From Croceicoccus pelagius (GTDB lineage Bacteria; Pseudomonadota; Alphaproteobacteria; Sphingomonadales; Sphingomonadaceae), in contig NZ_LYWY01000019.1 of assembly GCF_001661915.1 (NCBI RefSeq), positions 62,001-126,000 on the forward strand: a stretch of DNA of 64,000 bases, read 5' to 3'. Made by a program: the position numbers and the translations under genes. Within the stretch, counting starts at the first letter, position 1; the number at the start of each line of letters is the position of its first letter. The notes under the pieces were generated by a model, which was not told the origin of the DNA, made no database searches, and saw only the letters and a list, made by a program, of their open reading frames with translations. This document shows, piece after piece, positions 38,607 through 49,467 of the stretch.

Positions 38607-39424
38607 AGGCTGGCATGACGGCACCCAACAAACTCATCGAGATATGCGACACCAAGCGTGGTGAAGTTGCCGAGCGAAAAGCAAAGCTCTCGCTCGCCGA
38701 TCTCGAAGCCGCCGAACTCGCGCGTGAACCGGTCCGCGGGTTCGAAGCGCGACTGCGCGAGGCATCTGTAACCGGCTTCGGCCTCATCGCAGAGATCAAG
38801 CGAGCTTCTCCTTCCAAGGGATTGATCAGAGAGGATTTTAACCCTGAAAACCACGCGCGTGACTACGCCGCTGGCGGGGCAACCTGTCTCTCGGTCCTCA
38901 CCGACGCGCCCTATTTTCAGGGGCATGAAGATTACCTGCTAGCCGCCCGCAAGGCTTGTACGCTGCCGGTGCTACGCAAGGATTTCATGATCGATCCCTG
39001 GCAGGTCGCCGAAGCCCGTTCGATCGGGGCAGACGCGATCCTGATCATTGTCGCAGCACTGGAAGACACGCAGATGGCCGAGATCGAAGCTGCGGCCATC
39101 GAACGTGGTATGGACGTTTTGGTCGAAGTCCACGACGAGATCGAGATGGAACGCGCCGCGCGGCTCAAATCGCGCCTCATCGGCGTCAACAACCGTGATC
39201 TTCGCACCTTCGTCACCGATCTCGCCAATACCGAGCGGCTCGCCCCCCTTGCCCCCAAAGGCTCGTTGCTGGTTGGTGAGAGCGGCATCGACAATCACGC
39301 GGATTGCGAGCGTTTGGCCGCCCACGGCGTCCGCACGTTCCTCGTCGGGGAAAGCCTGATGCGGCAAGCTGATCTCGAAAGCGCGACACGGGCACTACTG
39401 ACGGGCGAAGCTGACGCTGTATGA
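38603..39424 (+). CDS. trpC: Indole-3-glycerol-phosphate synthase
   Basis: 273 residues from the ATG at 38603 overlapping the trpD stop; an ATG at 38615 is an alternative. TIM-barrel motifs: [15 protein letters not shown] with the catalytic Lys, FFxG-type [32 protein letters not shown] and GESGI. It is the monofunctional form; trpF is not fused. It overlaps moaC by four bases. Confidence 0.96.
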   Translation: MKAGMTAPNKLIEICDTKRGEVAERKAKLSLADLEAAELAREPVRGFEARLREASVTGFGLIAEIKRASPSKGLIREDFNPENHARDYAAGGATCLSVLTDAPYFQGHEDYLLAARKACTLPVLRKDFMIDPWQVAEARSIGADAILIIVAALEDTQMAEIEAAAIERGMDVLVEVHDEIEMERAARLKSRLIGVNNRDLRTFVTDLANTERLAPLAPKGSLLVGESGIDNHADCERLAAHGVRTFLVGESLMRQADLESATRALLTGEADAV

Positions 39425-39912
39425 GCAGACTGAGCCATCTCGACGAGGACGGCGCGGCCCGCATGGTCGATGTGGGCGCAAAGCAAGTCACACGCCGGAT
39501 GGCGGTCGCGACCGGCCGGATCAAGATGTCGACCGAGGCGCTTACCGCCATTCGCGACGGGCTTGTCAGGAAAGGCGACGTCCTCGCCACGGCGCGGATC
39601 GCGGGCATCATGGCGGCAAAACGGACGGGAGACCTCATTCCGCTTTGCCACCCGCTCGGCCTCGACAGTGTGTCGATCGATTTCGCTTTCGAAGACGGGG
39701 CAATCAGCGCCACCGCGACCGCTGCGCTTTCGGCCAGGACAGGTGTCGAAATGGAAGCTATTACAGCGACTTCCGTGGCACTTCTCACAATCTATGACAT
39801 GGCCAAGGCGGTCGACAAAGCGATGGTGATCAGCGACATTCGGCTGGTCGCCAAGGACGGCGGCAAGTCGGGCCGCTGGCGTGCTCCGGGTTTCGAGGGA
39901 CTGGAACCTTGA
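39421..39912 (+). CDS. moaC: Cyclic pyranopterin monophosphate synthase MoaC
   Basis: 163 residues, family length. It contains [18 protein letters not shown], the catalytic segment [13 protein letters not shown] and the ending [17 protein letters not shown]. It acts with MoaA to form cyclic pyranopterin monophosphate, the first molybdenum-cofactor intermediate. Coupled to trpC and moeA by overlapping stops and starts. Confidence 0.97.
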   Translation: MSRLSHLDEDGAARMVDVGAKQVTRRMAVATGRIKMSTEALTAIRDGLVRKGDVLATARIAGIMAAKRTGDLIPLCHPLGLDSVSIDFAFEDGAISATATAALSARTGVEMEAITATSVALLTIYDMAKAVDKAMVISDIRLVAKDGGKSGRWRAPGFEGLEP

Positions 39913-41096
39913 AGCCACTCCTCGCGCTGGAAGAGGCGCAGGAACGGCTCCTCGCGCTGGCAACGCCGGGTGGGATCGAGACGGTTCCGGTCGGAGAAGC
40001 GCTCGACCGCTACCTTGCCGTACCTCTCCACGCTCGCCGCACGCAGCCTGCCCACCCGCTCTCCGCCATGGATGGCTGGGCCGTAAAGCAGACGGACATG
40101 CCCGGTCCCTGGAAAGTGACCGGTGAAAGCGCGGCCGGCCACCCCGCCACGATCGCCATCGGGCCTAAAGAGGCTATCCGTATTTCGACCGGCGCGATCC
40201 TGCCCGAAGGCGCGGACATGGTGGTCCTGCAGGAGGACTGTGAGTTCGATGGGGGGGCCCTGACATTCCACGGCGATCCTCCCCGCCCGCTCGGGCGACA
40301 CGTGCGGCCTCGCGGGCAGGACTTCGAAGAGGGAGACGCGATTCTCGGCGATGGCGCGAAGGTGACACCGGCAACTCTCGCCCTGGCCATCAGTAGTGGC
40401 CACCCCGAAATACCGGTGTTCCGCAAGCCCCGCGTCGTCGTAGTCGATAGCGGCGACGAACTGGTAAAGGCCGGAGAGCCCCTTTCCGAAGGCCAGATCC
40501 CGGCAAGCAACGGTCCGATGCTCTGCGCGATGCTGGCGCGATTGCCGTGCGAAGTTACGCTGGCAGGTCCGGTTGCCGATGATATCGATGCCATCGTTGC
40601 CACTCTCGACAGCGCGAAAGACGCCGATCTCATCTTGACAAGCGGAGGAGCCTCGGTCGGCGATCATGACCTCATGCGCCCGGCACTGGAGAAGGTCGGC
40701 GCCGACATCGACTTCTGGCAGGTCGCCATGAAACCCGGCAAGCCGATCATGGTCGGCCAGCGCGGGCAGCAGACGATCATAGGCTTGCCCGGCAATCCGG
40801 TTTCGAGCTTCGTGACAGCGAACCTGTTCGCCCTACCTTACGTTCGGGCTTTGCTGGGCGCTCGCGCACCGCTCCCCCATTTCTCTTCCGCGAGAACGCT
40901 CTCCGACCTTCCGTCCACCGGGAAGCGGGCAGAATTCCTGAGAGCCGTACACAAAGCAGATGGTGTCGAACTCATCACATTGCAGGACAGCGGTGCGCTA
41001 TTGCCCTTGGCGAGCGCCGATGCCCTGATCTTCCGCCCACCGTTCAGCGAGACTGCCCTCGCGGGAAGCGAAATTCGATTTATCCGGATCGGATAA
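39909..41096 (+). CDS. moeA: Molybdopterin molybdenumtransferase MoeA
   Basis: 395 residues starting at a TTG (39909-39911) that overlaps the moaC stop (TTGA). Motifs: [40 protein letters not shown] and [10 protein letters not shown] followed by [10 protein letters not shown]. It inserts molybdate into adenylated molybdopterin. The rare TTG start in a coupled position probably lowers its output relative to moaC. Confidence 0.95.
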   Translation: MKPLLALEEAQERLLALATPGGIETVPVGEALDRYLAVPLHARRTQPAHPLSAMDGWAVKQTDMPGPWKVTGESAAGHPATIAIGPKEAIRISTGAILPEGADMVVLQEDCEFDGGALTFHGDPPRPLGRHVRPRGQDFEEGDAILGDGAKVTPATLALAISSGHPEIPVFRKPRVVVVDSGDELVKAGEPLSEGQIPASNGPMLCAMLARLPCEVTLAGPVADDIDAIVATLDSAKDADLILTSGGASVGDHDLMRPALEKVGADIDFWQVAMKPGKPIMVGQRGQQTIIGLPGNPVSSFVTANLFALPYVRALLGARAPLPHFSSARTLSDLPSTGKRAEFLRAVHKADGVELITLQDSGALLPLASADALIFRPPFSETALAGSEIRFIRIG

Positions 41097-41133
41097 GTCG
41101 CACGCTTGACGGGACTAACTTTGTTTTCTAATT

Positions 41134-41148
41134 GTTCCTTATTCGTTC
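41134..41148 (+). promoter_or_regulatory. LexA-binding SOS box
   Basis: GTTC-CTTATTC-GTTC, an exact match to the alphaproteobacterial LexA box GTTC-N7-GTTC, 30 bases before the lexA start. It implies autoregulation of lexA by its own product. Confidence 0.85.
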
Positions 41149-41178
41149 ACAGTTGAACGGCGGATAAGGGATCAGGTC

Positions 41179-41862
41179 ATGCTCACCCGCAAGCAACACG
41201 AATTGCTCCTGTTCATTCAGCGCAGGCTCGAGGAATCGGGCATCTCTCCCTCGTTTGAGGAGATGAAGGAAGCGCTCGATCTCAAGTCGAAGTCGGGCGT
41301 GCACCGGCTGATTTCTGCGCTTGAGGAGCGCGGCTTCATCCGCCGCCTGCCCAACCGGGCCCGCGCGCTGGAAATCCTGCGTCAGCCTGATGACGTCAGC
41401 GGTTCCGCTCGTCCGGCTCCGTCGAACGTCGTCGAAATGCCGCAAGCGAAGACGCCGCCTGCGCCTGCTCCGGCCAACGACGTGATCGAAATCCCGCTCC
41501 ACGGCCGCATTGCTGCCGGTGTCCCGATCGAGGCGATGGAAGATACGCAGACCCTTCCGGTTCCGGCAGCACTGCTGGGTTCGGGTGAGCACTATGCCCT
41601 CGAAGTCTCGGGCGACTCGATGGTCGAGGCCGGTATTTTTGACGGGGACTTCGCGCTGGTTCGCAAGACCGACGTGGCCCGCGACGGTGAAATCATCGTG
41701 GCGCTTGTCCGCGGCGAGGAAGCGACTTTGAAGTATCTGCACCGCGAGGGTGGCATGATCAGGCTCGATCCGGCGAACTCGGCCTACGAACCGCAGGTTT
41801 ATGCCGCCAATGAGGTCCAGGTTCAGGGTCGCCTTGCCGGTCTCCTGCGCCGCTATCACTGA
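41179..41862 (+). CDS. lexA: LexA repressor
   Basis: 227 residues. The N-terminal winged helix (1-65, [19 protein letters not shown]) is followed by a Pro/Ala-rich linker and the S24 self-cleaving domain. Cleavage site Ala113-Gly114 (GRIAAGVPI), Ser147 in GDSMVEAGI and Lys185 in EATLKYL. RecA-stimulated self-cleavage derepresses SOS genes. Its own promoter carries an SOS box. It is convergent with comEC, 15 bases between stops. Confidence 0.97.
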   Translation: MLTRKQHELLLFIQRRLEESGISPSFEEMKEALDLKSKSGVHRLISALEERGFIRRLPNRARALEILRQPDDVSGSARPAPSNVVEMPQAKTPPAPAPANDVIEIPLHGRIAAGVPIEAMEDTQTLPVPAALLGSGEHYALEVSGDSMVEAGIFDGDFALVRKTDVARDGEIIVALVRGEEATLKYLHREGGMIRLDPANSAYEPQVYAANEVQVQGRLAGLLRRYH

Positions 41863-41877
41863 AACGCGACGCCCTTA

Positions 41878-44049
41878 CTACCAACCATGGGCGTCCCCGG
41901 CGGGGCGTACGTAGCTGACCACTCGCGCATCGATATCGATCGCCGCCCCGCCTCTTCGCGACAACATTCTTCCATCGAGCATGAGCCACTTCGGCTCACA
42001 CAAGTGGGGAAGCGCGTTCTCAGCGATCACGATGTCGCTTTGGACGCAGGCCTGCCGCAATTCATCCGGGTCAGCGTGGACACGCCCTCTACCGATCAGA
42101 ATTTGCACATCTTGACCACCTCCGGCCTCGATACTGCAAAACGCGTCGTTGCACCGCGCTCCGGGGAAGTCGATCAACGTAAGGCTGCTCGCGAAGCTTC
42201 CCCCACTGTCGTCTGTCGCCAAACCGACGAGTTCGCCGATCCGTTCGCTTTCGAAGTTTTCCGGCCCGCGTAACCAGTACGTATTTCCCCCGGAGTTGAG
42301 CGCAAGCTGTCTACCACTTCCCGAGACAATCAGATCGGGAGGCGAAAGCGAGAGCAGCGCGAGGATACCGAGTACCATACCCGGAACACCAAGCAGCCGC
42401 GATCTCCCAGTCCAGAGCGCAAGCCAGGTTCCACTCGCTGCGATGGTGAAAACCAGCCAGAGGGGCACCAGAGGCGAGATCTTGACGGCTCGCGGTGCTG
42501 ATGATGTCGTATGGGCAATGTCGAGCAGCCAGCCGGTAGCCGTCCCACACAGCGACCACAACGGGTCCGACAGACCTAGGGGCTCCAGCACCAGGCAGAT
42601 GCCGATGAGCGGCATGACGACCATCGTTGTGAGCGGGATTACGAACAGGTTGGCCGCTGCGCTATACAGGCCGGCCTTGTGGAAGTGCATCAAGACCAGC
42701 GGTAAAAGGCTCACTTCGATGACAAGGCCGGTCAAGAACAGCATCCACCCGTGACGCAAGGCGCGCACGGGCAACGAGAATTGGCGCGTTGCCGCCCTGA
42801 ACCGCACGACCTGCGCGCTGTTGTGAAGGGCGACGATCGCGATCACCGCCGCGAAACTCAGCTGGAAACTGGCTCCGACGACAGCTTCCGGCCAGAACAG
42901 CATAACGACGATCGCCGCAATCGCCACAAGCCGCATGGAAAGAGCCTGCCTTCCCAGCGCCATCGCCGCGAGCACCAAAATCGCCGCAATGCACGCTCGA
43001 ATTGTCGGCAAGGCCGCACCGGTAAGCAAGGTATAGCCGATCCCCGCAAAAGCGCCCGCAACTGCCGCCACGAACGGCAAGGGAACCCGTAGCGCCAGCG
43101 CTGGCCACAAGGCGAGTAGCCGTAGGCTCACGAACCATACGATCGCGATGACCGCCCCGACGTGAAGACCGCTGATCGACAGCAGGTGCGCCATGCCGGA
43201 GTTGCGCATTGCCTCCGCGTCGGCATCCGGAATTGCCCATCGCTCACCCGTCACGAGCGTTGCGGCGATGCCTGCCGCACCCGCGTCATCGATTCGGTCG
43301 AGGACGAGTTTATGCAGGTCCGCCTGGACGTCGCTTGTCTCGCGGCTCCTCGCGCCCTCGAAAACCTCGAATTCCGACATGACCGACCCGGTGGCGGATA
43401 TTCCGTCAAACCATGCCGCCTGTGCGTAATCGTAAAGCCCCGGTGCAACCGCTCGGGATGGCGGCATCAGGCGCAGGCGCGCCCTCACGAGCGCCCCCGG
43501 GCCAAGTTCGGGAAGGTCGAATTCTTCCGACAAGGTCACGCGTGCCCTGATCGTTTCTCCGGTCGCGTCGCGCGTTGCCAAAAGAAGTCGCGCACTTCTG
43601 CCTCGGGACGCTTCCTCGCGCTCGATCACACGGACGGTCATTTCGGCGACTACCGGCCTTCCGATCCCCGGCGTACCGACAAGCGTGGATCGCCCCCACG
43701 CGATCATCAGGCCCGCCGCCATCATCAGTACCAGCGAGACCACAGCCCCCCGGACAAACGGATAGGTTTCGTCGTCCAGAAACAGCAGGACCAGCGCCGC
43801 CGACAGCCCGCAAAGTCCTAGAAAAACTAGCCATTCGCCCGGCGACGGAAGGCCGAACCAGACCAGAATGCCGACCAGCATGGCAACCGCCAGCCAAGGC
43901 ATCTTTTCGAACTGGCGCATCACGAGTGCGGTTTCGACCCAACGGAGGCTGGACAAATCGCGCAACCTTCCCCATTGCCGCACCTGCGAAGGTGGCGGGG
44001 CCCGATCTGGCGCCCCATCCGCGACCGGAACGGCGACATCACCCGTCAT
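41878..44049 (-). CDS. comEC: ComEC/Rec2-family membrane protein
   Basis: 723 residues from the ATG at 44047-44049; GGGGGA lies about 10 bases upstream, and earlier in-frame starts overlap gltX's leader. An N-terminal DUF4131-like region with about three helices precedes the competence domain with [20 protein letters not shown], which is the ComEC signature, and around nine helices in total. The C-terminal region (about 590-723) sits where other ComEC proteins carry a metallo-beta-lactamase domain but has no HxHxDH motif. DNA-uptake channel role inferred from family. Confidence 0.9.
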   Translation of the reverse strand: MTGDVAVPVADGAPDRAPPPSQVRQWGRLRDLSSLRWVETALVMRQFEKMPWLAVAMLVGILVWFGLPSPGEWLVFLGLCGLSAALVLLFLDDETYPFVRGAVVSLVLMMAAGLMIAWGRSTLVGTPGIGRPVVAEMTVRVIEREEASRGRSARLLLATRDATGETIRARVTLSEEFDLPELGPGALVRARLRLMPPSRAVAPGLYDYAQAAWFDGISATGSVMSEFEVFEGARSRETSDVQADLHKLVLDRIDDAGAAGIAATLVTGERWAIPDADAEAMRNSGMAHLLSISGLHVGAVIAIVWFVSLRLLALWPALALRVPLPFVAAVAGAFAGIGYTLLTGAALPTIRACIAAILVLAAMALGRQALSMRLVAIAAIVVMLFWPEAVVGASFQLSFAAVIAIVALHNSAQVVRFRAATRQFSLPVRALRHGWMLFLTGLVIEVSLLPLVLMHFHKAGLYSAAANLFVIPLTTMVVMPLIGICLVLEPLGLSDPLWSLCGTATGWLLDIAHTTSSAPRAVKISPLVPLWLVFTIAASGTWLALWTGRSRLLGVPGMVLGILALLSLSPPDLIVSGSGRQLALNSGGNTYWLRGPENFESERIGELVGLATDDSGGSFASSLTLIDFPGARCNDAFCSIEAGGGQDVQILIGRGRVHADPDELRQACVQSDIVIAENALPHLCEPKWLMLDGRMLSRRGGAAIDIDARVVSYVRPAGDAHGW

Positions 44050-44109
44050 GTCTTGCCGTTCCCCCGTCAGCGGCCCCTCCCGGACATTATTGAAAGGAAA
44101 CAAGGCAAT

Positions 44110-45609
44110 ATGGCAAGCGGTTCGGCAGCGAAAGGCAACGGCGCTAACGACGCCCATCGCCCGGTTGTCACCCGTTTTGCGCCTTCTCCCACAGGATTCC
44201 TGCACATCGGCGGCGCACGCACGGCGCTGTTCAACTGGCTATATGCACGTCATTTCGGCGGCAAGGCACTGCTGCGGATCGAGGATACCGATCGCGCCCG
44301 CTCCACCCAGGAAGCGATCGACGCCATTCTCGACGGCCTTAACTGGCTCGGCTTCGACTATGACGAGGCACCGGTTTTCCAGTCCGCGCAGGCGGAGCGT
44401 CATGCCGAAGTCGCGCACAAGTTGCTCGACGCAGGTTTTGCCTACAAGTGCTTTGCCACGGCTGAAGAGCTTGAAGCGATGCGGGCAGAGCAACGCGCGA
44501 ACAAGCAGCCGATGCGCTATGACGGCCGCTGGCGCGATCGCGATCCGGCGGAGGCTCCCGAAGGGGCGCCCTATGTCGTCCGCCTCAAGACGCCTACTAG
44601 CGGCGAGACCGTGATCGAGGATGCCGTTCAGGGCCGCGTGAAGGTCAAAAACGTCGAGATCGACGATTACATCCTGCTGCGTTCGGACGGCACGCCGACC
44701 TATATGCTGGCGGTCGTCGTCGACGATCACGACATGGGCGTGACCCACGTCATCCGCGGGGACGATCACCTGAACAACGCTTTCCGGCAGTTGCCGATCT
44801 ATAAGGCGATGCAGGAGATCGAGGGCGGCTGGGAAGAGCCGGTCTATGCCCACATCCCGCTGATCCACGGGGCCGACGGTGCCAAGCTTTCGAAGAGGCA
44901 CGGCGCGATGGGCGTCGACGCCTACCGTGACGAGCTTGGCCTGCTGCCCGAAGCGGTTGTGAACTACCTCTTGCGGCTTGGCTGGGGCCACGGAGACCAG
45001 GAATTCTTCACTATCGACGAAGCAATCGAGGTTTTCGACTTGCCTGCAGTGGGCAAGAGCGCGTCTCGTTTCGACTTCAAGAAGCTGGCCAGCATGAACG
45101 GGCAGTACATTCGCGAAGCCGACGATGCTCGTCTGGCGCAGCTTACCGCACCGCGCATCGCCAAGCTGGAACCGGCTTTCGGTGCAGACAAGCACATCGC
45201 GCTGCTGACCCAAGCGATGCCTTCGCTGAAGGCACGCGCCAAGGATCTCGACGAGTTGGCGGCAGGCGCCCTGTTTCTTTTCCGTCAGCGTCCGCTTCCC
45301 ATGGACGAAAAGGCGGAAAAGCTTCTCACCGAGGATGCCCGCGCGTTGCTCGGTAAAATCTCCGAAAAGTTGAAAGCTGGTTCAGATTGGACTAGCGAGC
45401 AGCTCGAAACGGAACTCAAGGCAATGGCGGAAGAGCGCGAACTCGGGCTCGGCAAGCTGGCACAGCCGCTTCGTGCGGCGCTGACCGGCCAAGCAACATC
45501 GCCGGGAATTTTCGACGTGCTCGTTCTTCTTGGACGCGAAGAGAGTCTGGCGCGTATAGACGCACAGGCAACCGACGCGGCAAAGGCGGACGGCGCGGTG
45601 GCCAATTAA
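44110..45609 (+). CDS. gltX: Glutamate--tRNA ligase
   Basis: 499 residues from the ATG at 44110 (AAGG just upstream). Class I signature [26 protein letters not shown], and the KMSKS-equivalent AKLSKRHG. The C-terminal helical anticodon-binding region is complete. It charges tRNA-Glu (and possibly tRNA-Gln in bacteria that use GatCAB). It is divergent from comEC and followed by gltA. Confidence 0.96.
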   Translation: MASGSAAKGNGANDAHRPVVTRFAPSPTGFLHIGGARTALFNWLYARHFGGKALLRIEDTDRARSTQEAIDAILDGLNWLGFDYDEAPVFQSAQAERHAEVAHKLLDAGFAYKCFATAEELEAMRAEQRANKQPMRYDGRWRDRDPAEAPEGAPYVVRLKTPTSGETVIEDAVQGRVKVKNVEIDDYILLRSDGTPTYMLAVVVDDHDMGVTHVIRGDDHLNNAFRQLPIYKAMQEIEGGWEEPVYAHIPLIHGADGAKLSKRHGAMGVDAYRDELGLLPEAVVNYLLRLGWGHGDQEFFTIDEAIEVFDLPAVGKSASRFDFKKLASMNGQYIREADDARLAQLTAPRIAKLEPAFGADKHIALLTQAMPSLKARAKDLDELAAGALFLFRQRPLPMDEKAEKLLTEDARALLGKISEKLKAGSDWTSEQLETELKAMAEERELGLGKLAQPLRAALTGQATSPGIFDVLVLLGREESLARIDAQATDAAKADGAVAN

Positions 45610-45627
45610 CGTAATGGAGGCAGAGTA

Positions 45628-46914
45628 GTGGCTGACAACATGGCGAAGCTGAACGCCGGGGGCGGCGAATACGAATTTCCCGTCAAGAGCGGAACGATCG
45701 GCCCCGATGTCGTCGACATCGGCAAGCTTTACGGCAAGTCGGGTATGTTCACATACGACCCGGGCTTCACCTCGACGGCGAGCTGCGATTCCGGTCTGAC
45801 CTACATCGACGGCGAAGAAGGCGTCCTTCTCCACCGCGGTTATCCGATTGGCCAGCTGGCTGAAAACTCAAGCTTCATGGAAGTGGCCTATCTCCTGCTG
45901 AACGGCGAACTGCCCAGCCAGGACGAATACGAAAACTTCACCTACACGATCAGCCGTCACACCATGCTGCATGATCAGCTGCGCGGCTTCTACCAGGGCT
46001 TCCGCCGCGATGCCCACCCGATGGCCATCATGTGCGGCGTCGTCGGTGCGCTTTCGGCGTTTTATCACGACAGCACCGACATCGCGGACCCTGAACATCG
46101 CAAGATCAGTTCGCACCGCCTGATCGCCAAGATGCCGACGATCGCGGCCATGGCCTACAAGTACTCAATCGGTCAGCCCTTCCTCTATCCGGACAACTCG
46201 CTGAGCTACACCGGCAACTTCCTGCGCATGACCTTCGGCGTGCCGGCGGAAGAATACGAGGTGATCCCGGCCGTCGAGAAGGCAATGGACCGTATCTTCA
46301 TCCTTCACGCCGACCACGAACAGAACGCCTCGACGTCGACCGTGCGTCTGGCAGGGTCCTCGGGCGCGAACCCGTTCGCCTGCATCGCGGCCGGCATTGC
46401 CTGCCTCTGGGGGCCGGCACACGGCGGCGCGAACGAAGCGGCTCTCAATATGCTTCAGGAAATCGGCCGTCCGGAGCGCATCCCCGAGTACATCGCACGT
46501 GCGAAGAACAAGGACGATCCGTTCCGCCTGATGGGCTTCGGCCACCGCGTCTACAAGAACTACGACCCGCGCGCGACCGTCATGCAGAAGACCGTCCGCG
46601 AGGTGTTCGACGCGCTCAAGGTCAACGACCCGGTCTTCGAAGTCGCGCTTCAGCTGGAAGAAATGGCTCTCAACGACGACTACTTCGTCGAAAAGAAGCT
46701 CTTCCCGAACGTCGATTTCTACTCGGGCGTCATCCTTTCGGCGATCGGCTTCCCGACCACGATGTTCACCGCGCTCTTCGCCCTTGCCCGCACCGTCGGC
46801 TGGGTCGCGCAGTGGAACGAGATGATCTCCGATCCCGCCCAGCGCATCGGTCGTCCGCGTCAGCTCTATACCGGCCCGACGCAGCGCGACTACGTGCCGT
46901 TCGACAAGCGCTGA
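45628..46914 (+). CDS. gltA: Citrate synthase
   Basis: 428 residues from a GTG at 45628 preceded by TGGAGG. The hexameric Gram-negative type is indicated by length and by the catalytic residues: His in [12 protein letters not shown], His in [15 protein letters not shown] and Asp in FPNVDFYSG. It condenses oxaloacetate and acetyl-CoA. The gap to gltX is only 18 bases. Confidence 0.98.
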   Translation: MADNMAKLNAGGGEYEFPVKSGTIGPDVVDIGKLYGKSGMFTYDPGFTSTASCDSGLTYIDGEEGVLLHRGYPIGQLAENSSFMEVAYLLLNGELPSQDEYENFTYTISRHTMLHDQLRGFYQGFRRDAHPMAIMCGVVGALSAFYHDSTDIADPEHRKISSHRLIAKMPTIAAMAYKYSIGQPFLYPDNSLSYTGNFLRMTFGVPAEEYEVIPAVEKAMDRIFILHADHEQNASTSTVRLAGSSGANPFACIAAGIACLWGPAHGGANEAALNMLQEIGRPERIPEYIARAKNKDDPFRLMGFGHRVYKNYDPRATVMQKTVREVFDALKVNDPVFEVALQLEEMALNDDYFVEKKLFPNVDFYSGVILSAIGFPTTMFTALFALARTVGWVAQWNEMISDPAQRIGRPRQLYTGPTQRDYVPFDKR

Positions 46915-46940
46915 ACGGCTGACAGGTAAGGATCAAGGCG

Positions 46941-47144
46941 ATGCCGAAATTCCTCATCAGGATCTTAGGCATCGCCCTTTTTCTTTCCGGAATGCTCTGG
47001 ACGCTCCAGGGCTTGGGCCTCGTCATGTGGCCCGCCGAAAGCTTCATGCTCGGCGAAAGGGAATGGGCCACTTACGGCCTGATTGCCGCTGGCGCCGGAT
47101 TGCTGCTGATCTGGCTGACCCGCAACCGCGGGCAAAAAGACTAG
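46941..47144 (+). CDS. Small two-helix membrane protein
   Basis: 67 residues: basic N-terminus, hydrophobic helix 4-28, a short loop AESFMLGEREWATY, a second helix 44-61 and a charged tail RNRGQKD. AAGG precedes the ATG by 9 bases. It follows gltA by 26 bases and is probably co-transcribed. Its stop codon overlaps that of the opposite-strand kinase-like gene in the palindrome CTAG. No family or function recognised. Confidence 0.7.
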   Translation: MPKFLIRILGIALFLSGMLWTLQGLGLVMWPAESFMLGEREWATYGLIAAGAGLLLIWLTRNRGQKD

Positions 47145-48484
47145 GCCGAGGGCAGCGTCAGGGTGAAGCGGTTGCCGCCCCCCTCGTCCGCCGAACCTTC
47201 AAGGTCGCCGCCCATCGCACGCGCAAGCATCAGCGCGATGTAGAGGCCGAGACCGCTTCCGCCATCGCCGCTGCGGCCAAGCCGTTCGAACTTGTCGAAC
47301 ATGCGGATAAATTCCTCGGCCGACAGGCTCTCGCCATCGTCCGTGACCGAAACGACCACGTTCACGCCGCTGCGCATGATATCGACCAGGATGCGCCCGC
47401 CTTCGGGGCCATAGCTGATCGCGTTGCCGACGATGTTGAGGAGTATCTGCGTCACCCGCTTGCGATCCGCCATGGCAACCGCATCGCTGTTCGACACGTC
47501 GAACGTCACCGAACGGGCATCGGCGCGAACCTGAAGCAAGCGGCAGACGATTTCCGCAATGTCCGACACTGCGACGGGTTCTGCATGGATCGCGATAGTA
47601 CCGTGCTCGATTGCCTCCGCATCGCCCAAATCATCGGCCAGTTCGCCGAGGTGACGGCCGGCATTGACCATATCGAGCGCATACTCACGGTATTCCGCCG
47701 GTAACGGACCTGCCAGCCTGTCGCGGATCGCCTCGGCCTGACGAATGATCCGTGCCACCGGATTGCGCATGGCCGGCGCAAGTTCCTCACCCAGCAGGTT
47801 CGGCGGAAGGAGATCCGTTTCCTCGGTCTCGTACTCGTTCTCGCCAACCGGGCGAAGCAGGAGCTGAAAACCCACGTTGGCCGAAGCGAGCAGCAAGTGC
47901 CATTCGCGCGGAGACCCGGCGATCCGCACGGTCATCCCGCTCCGCGCCTGCCAGATCGGCGGCGTTCCGGTGTCGTGAGCCGAAAAGTCGAAAAGTCCGG
48001 TCCAGTGCTGCCCGCGCATCGTACGCGCTTGTCCGACGAGGGGGGCCAGATCAGCGACCTGGCTCTCGACCGCGAGAACGCGCTGGCCTTCGTCAAGCCA
48101 GACGACACCTTCGGCCAGCAGGTTCTCGACCGCAAGGCGCGTCGCCTCTCCGTTGCTGGTGCCGGTTCCGTGGCTCGATCGGTGCCAGTCCGAAAGGCGG
48201 ATCGCGCACCCTTCGCCATCGGGCTCGACCTCGGCCCAGCCTTCAAGGCTGCCCTCGCTATGACGCATGACCAGCGGACGGCCCAGCTTCATGCCGAAAC
48301 TGCGTGACTTGCGAACCAGTTCAAGCAGTCCGGGCGCTGCGATCAATCCGGGAATTTCGCCGCCGCAGGCCAGCTGCATGTCGGCCAGCGGACCATCCGC
48401 AGCAACGAGACGGTCCGCCGCATCGCTGCGCGCGACCAGCGGTTCTACCGCTGCCGTCTCGGTGATGGCTTCAGCCCCTGACAT
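47141..48484 (-). CDS. Histidine-kinase-like protein lacking the phosphoacceptor histidine
   Basis: 447 residues. Residues 1-225 hold a PAS-like sensor region without membrane helices. The dimerisation helix has LAPAMRNPVARIIRQAEAIR where kinases have HELRTPL: the His position is Pro237. The ATPase domain looks intact: N-box LLNIVGNAIS (Asn350/354), DDGES (382-386) and GGSGLGLYIA (409-417). It may bind ATP and signal without phosphotransfer, or act as a phosphatase or scaffold. It overlaps the upstream unknown gene by 14 bases. Confidence 0.8.
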   Translation of the reverse strand: MSGAEAITETAAVEPLVARSDAADRLVAADGPLADMQLACGGEIPGLIAAPGLLELVRKSRSFGMKLGRPLVMRHSEGSLEGWAEVEPDGEGCAIRLSDWHRSSHGTGTSNGEATRLAVENLLAEGVVWLDEGQRVLAVESQVADLAPLVGQARTMRGQHWTGLFDFSAHDTGTPPIWQARSGMTVRIAGSPREWHLLLASANVGFQLLLRPVGENEYETEETDLLPPNLLGEELAPAMRNPVARIIRQAEAIRDRLAGPLPAEYREYALDMVNAGRHLGELADDLGDAEAIEHGTIAIHAEPVAVSDIAEIVCRLLQVRADARSVTFDVSNSDAVAMADRKRVTQILLNIVGNAISYGPEGGRILVDIMRSGVNVVVSVTDDGESLSAEEFIRMFDKFERLGRSGDGGSGLGLYIALMLARAMGGDLEGSADEGGGNRFTLTLPSA

Positions 48485-49433
48485 CGTCCGATACCCCTTG
48501 CCCGGTCAGCAGAGCACGGGCGTCGCCGCCCTGCAAGCGTCCGAAACCTTCGGGAAGCGTGATCTCGGGGTGGATGGCGTAGAACTCGCGCTCGATCTCG
48601 CGGTCGCCAAGGCCTGCTGCGCGCAGCGACAGGGCAAGGCGCGCAAGCTGGCTCTCGCTCGTCGCGACGGCCACGGTGTCACGGGAATCGCCCGTTGCCG
48701 CGGCCAGCGCCGACAGAAACACCGGAACGCCTGCATGGGTGATCGAAAGCGCAGCAAATGCCCCTGCCCCCAAAGCCCCGACAAGCCGGTTGGCCAGCGA
48801 GATGCGGCATTGAGACTCGTCGTAGCCTTCCCGGATCGCGTGTTCGGTGTTCCGCGCATGTGCTTCATAGGCAAGATCGCCCGCAACCGCGTGGCGCAGC
48901 GTTTCGAGCAGCGAATGCAACACTTCGGCTGGAAGTTCGTTCACCGGCAGGCTCATGCGCTGCTGATGCCGGGCAAAGGCTGCCTGCGACGTCAGAAGGT
49001 CCATCGCGAGGGCCGAACTGGTCGGATCGTCCGCCCCGATCAGCGCCTGAAGCAGGGGCGAAAGCGCGGGATCGACACCTGCACGGCGCTGCATCGATTC
49101 TGTAAGTTGCCATTCTAGGGCAATCGAATGGAGGTGATCGACGATGACAGGCTCATCGATCAGGGCGCCCGAAAGCGGCTCCGTAATCGAGTTGGCCCAT
49201 CCGCGCGGATCGCGTTCGCCTGCCGCCTGCGCCAGCTTGTAGCCGACCTGTCGGGCCAGATCCTCGGCCATTGCGCGCACACGAGCGACAATCGCATCGC
49301 TGAACATGGAACGGTCCTCGGTCGCGATAAGCTGACGCAAGACGACGCCCCGCGCGCCGAGAACGCGGTCTCCCCGCTTCAGCTCAACCCGCATAACTGA
49401 TTGCAGGCCCGTGGCCTTTTCCAGTTCACCCAT
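48471..49433 (-). CDS. Unknown helical protein upstream of the kinase-like gene
   Basis: 320 residues, cytoplasmic, rich in Ala, Leu, Arg and Glu and probably all-helical; no signal or membrane segment. Stretches such as VVLRQLIATEDRSMFSDAIVARVRAMAEDLARQV suggest bundled helices. No family recognised; related DUF2336-like sensor-associated proteins have a similar look but I could not confirm this. Overlap with the kinase-like gene (14 bases) suggests a partner or regulator of it. Confidence 0.7.
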   Translation of the reverse strand: MGELEKATGLQSVMRVELKRGDRVLGARGVVLRQLIATEDRSMFSDAIVARVRAMAEDLARQVGYKLAQAAGERDPRGWANSITEPLSGALIDEPVIVDHLHSIALEWQLTESMQRRAGVDPALSPLLQALIGADDPTSSALAMDLLTSQAAFARHQQRMSLPVNELPAEVLHSLLETLRHAVAGDLAYEAHARNTEHAIREGYDESQCRISLANRLVGALGAGAFAALSITHAGVPVFLSALAAATGDSRDTVAVATSESQLARLALSLRAAGLGDREIEREFYAIHPEITLPEGFGRLQGGDARALLTGQGVSDDVRG

Positions 49434-49467
49434 GCGAACGGACTAACACCCCATGGTTAAAGCCGCG

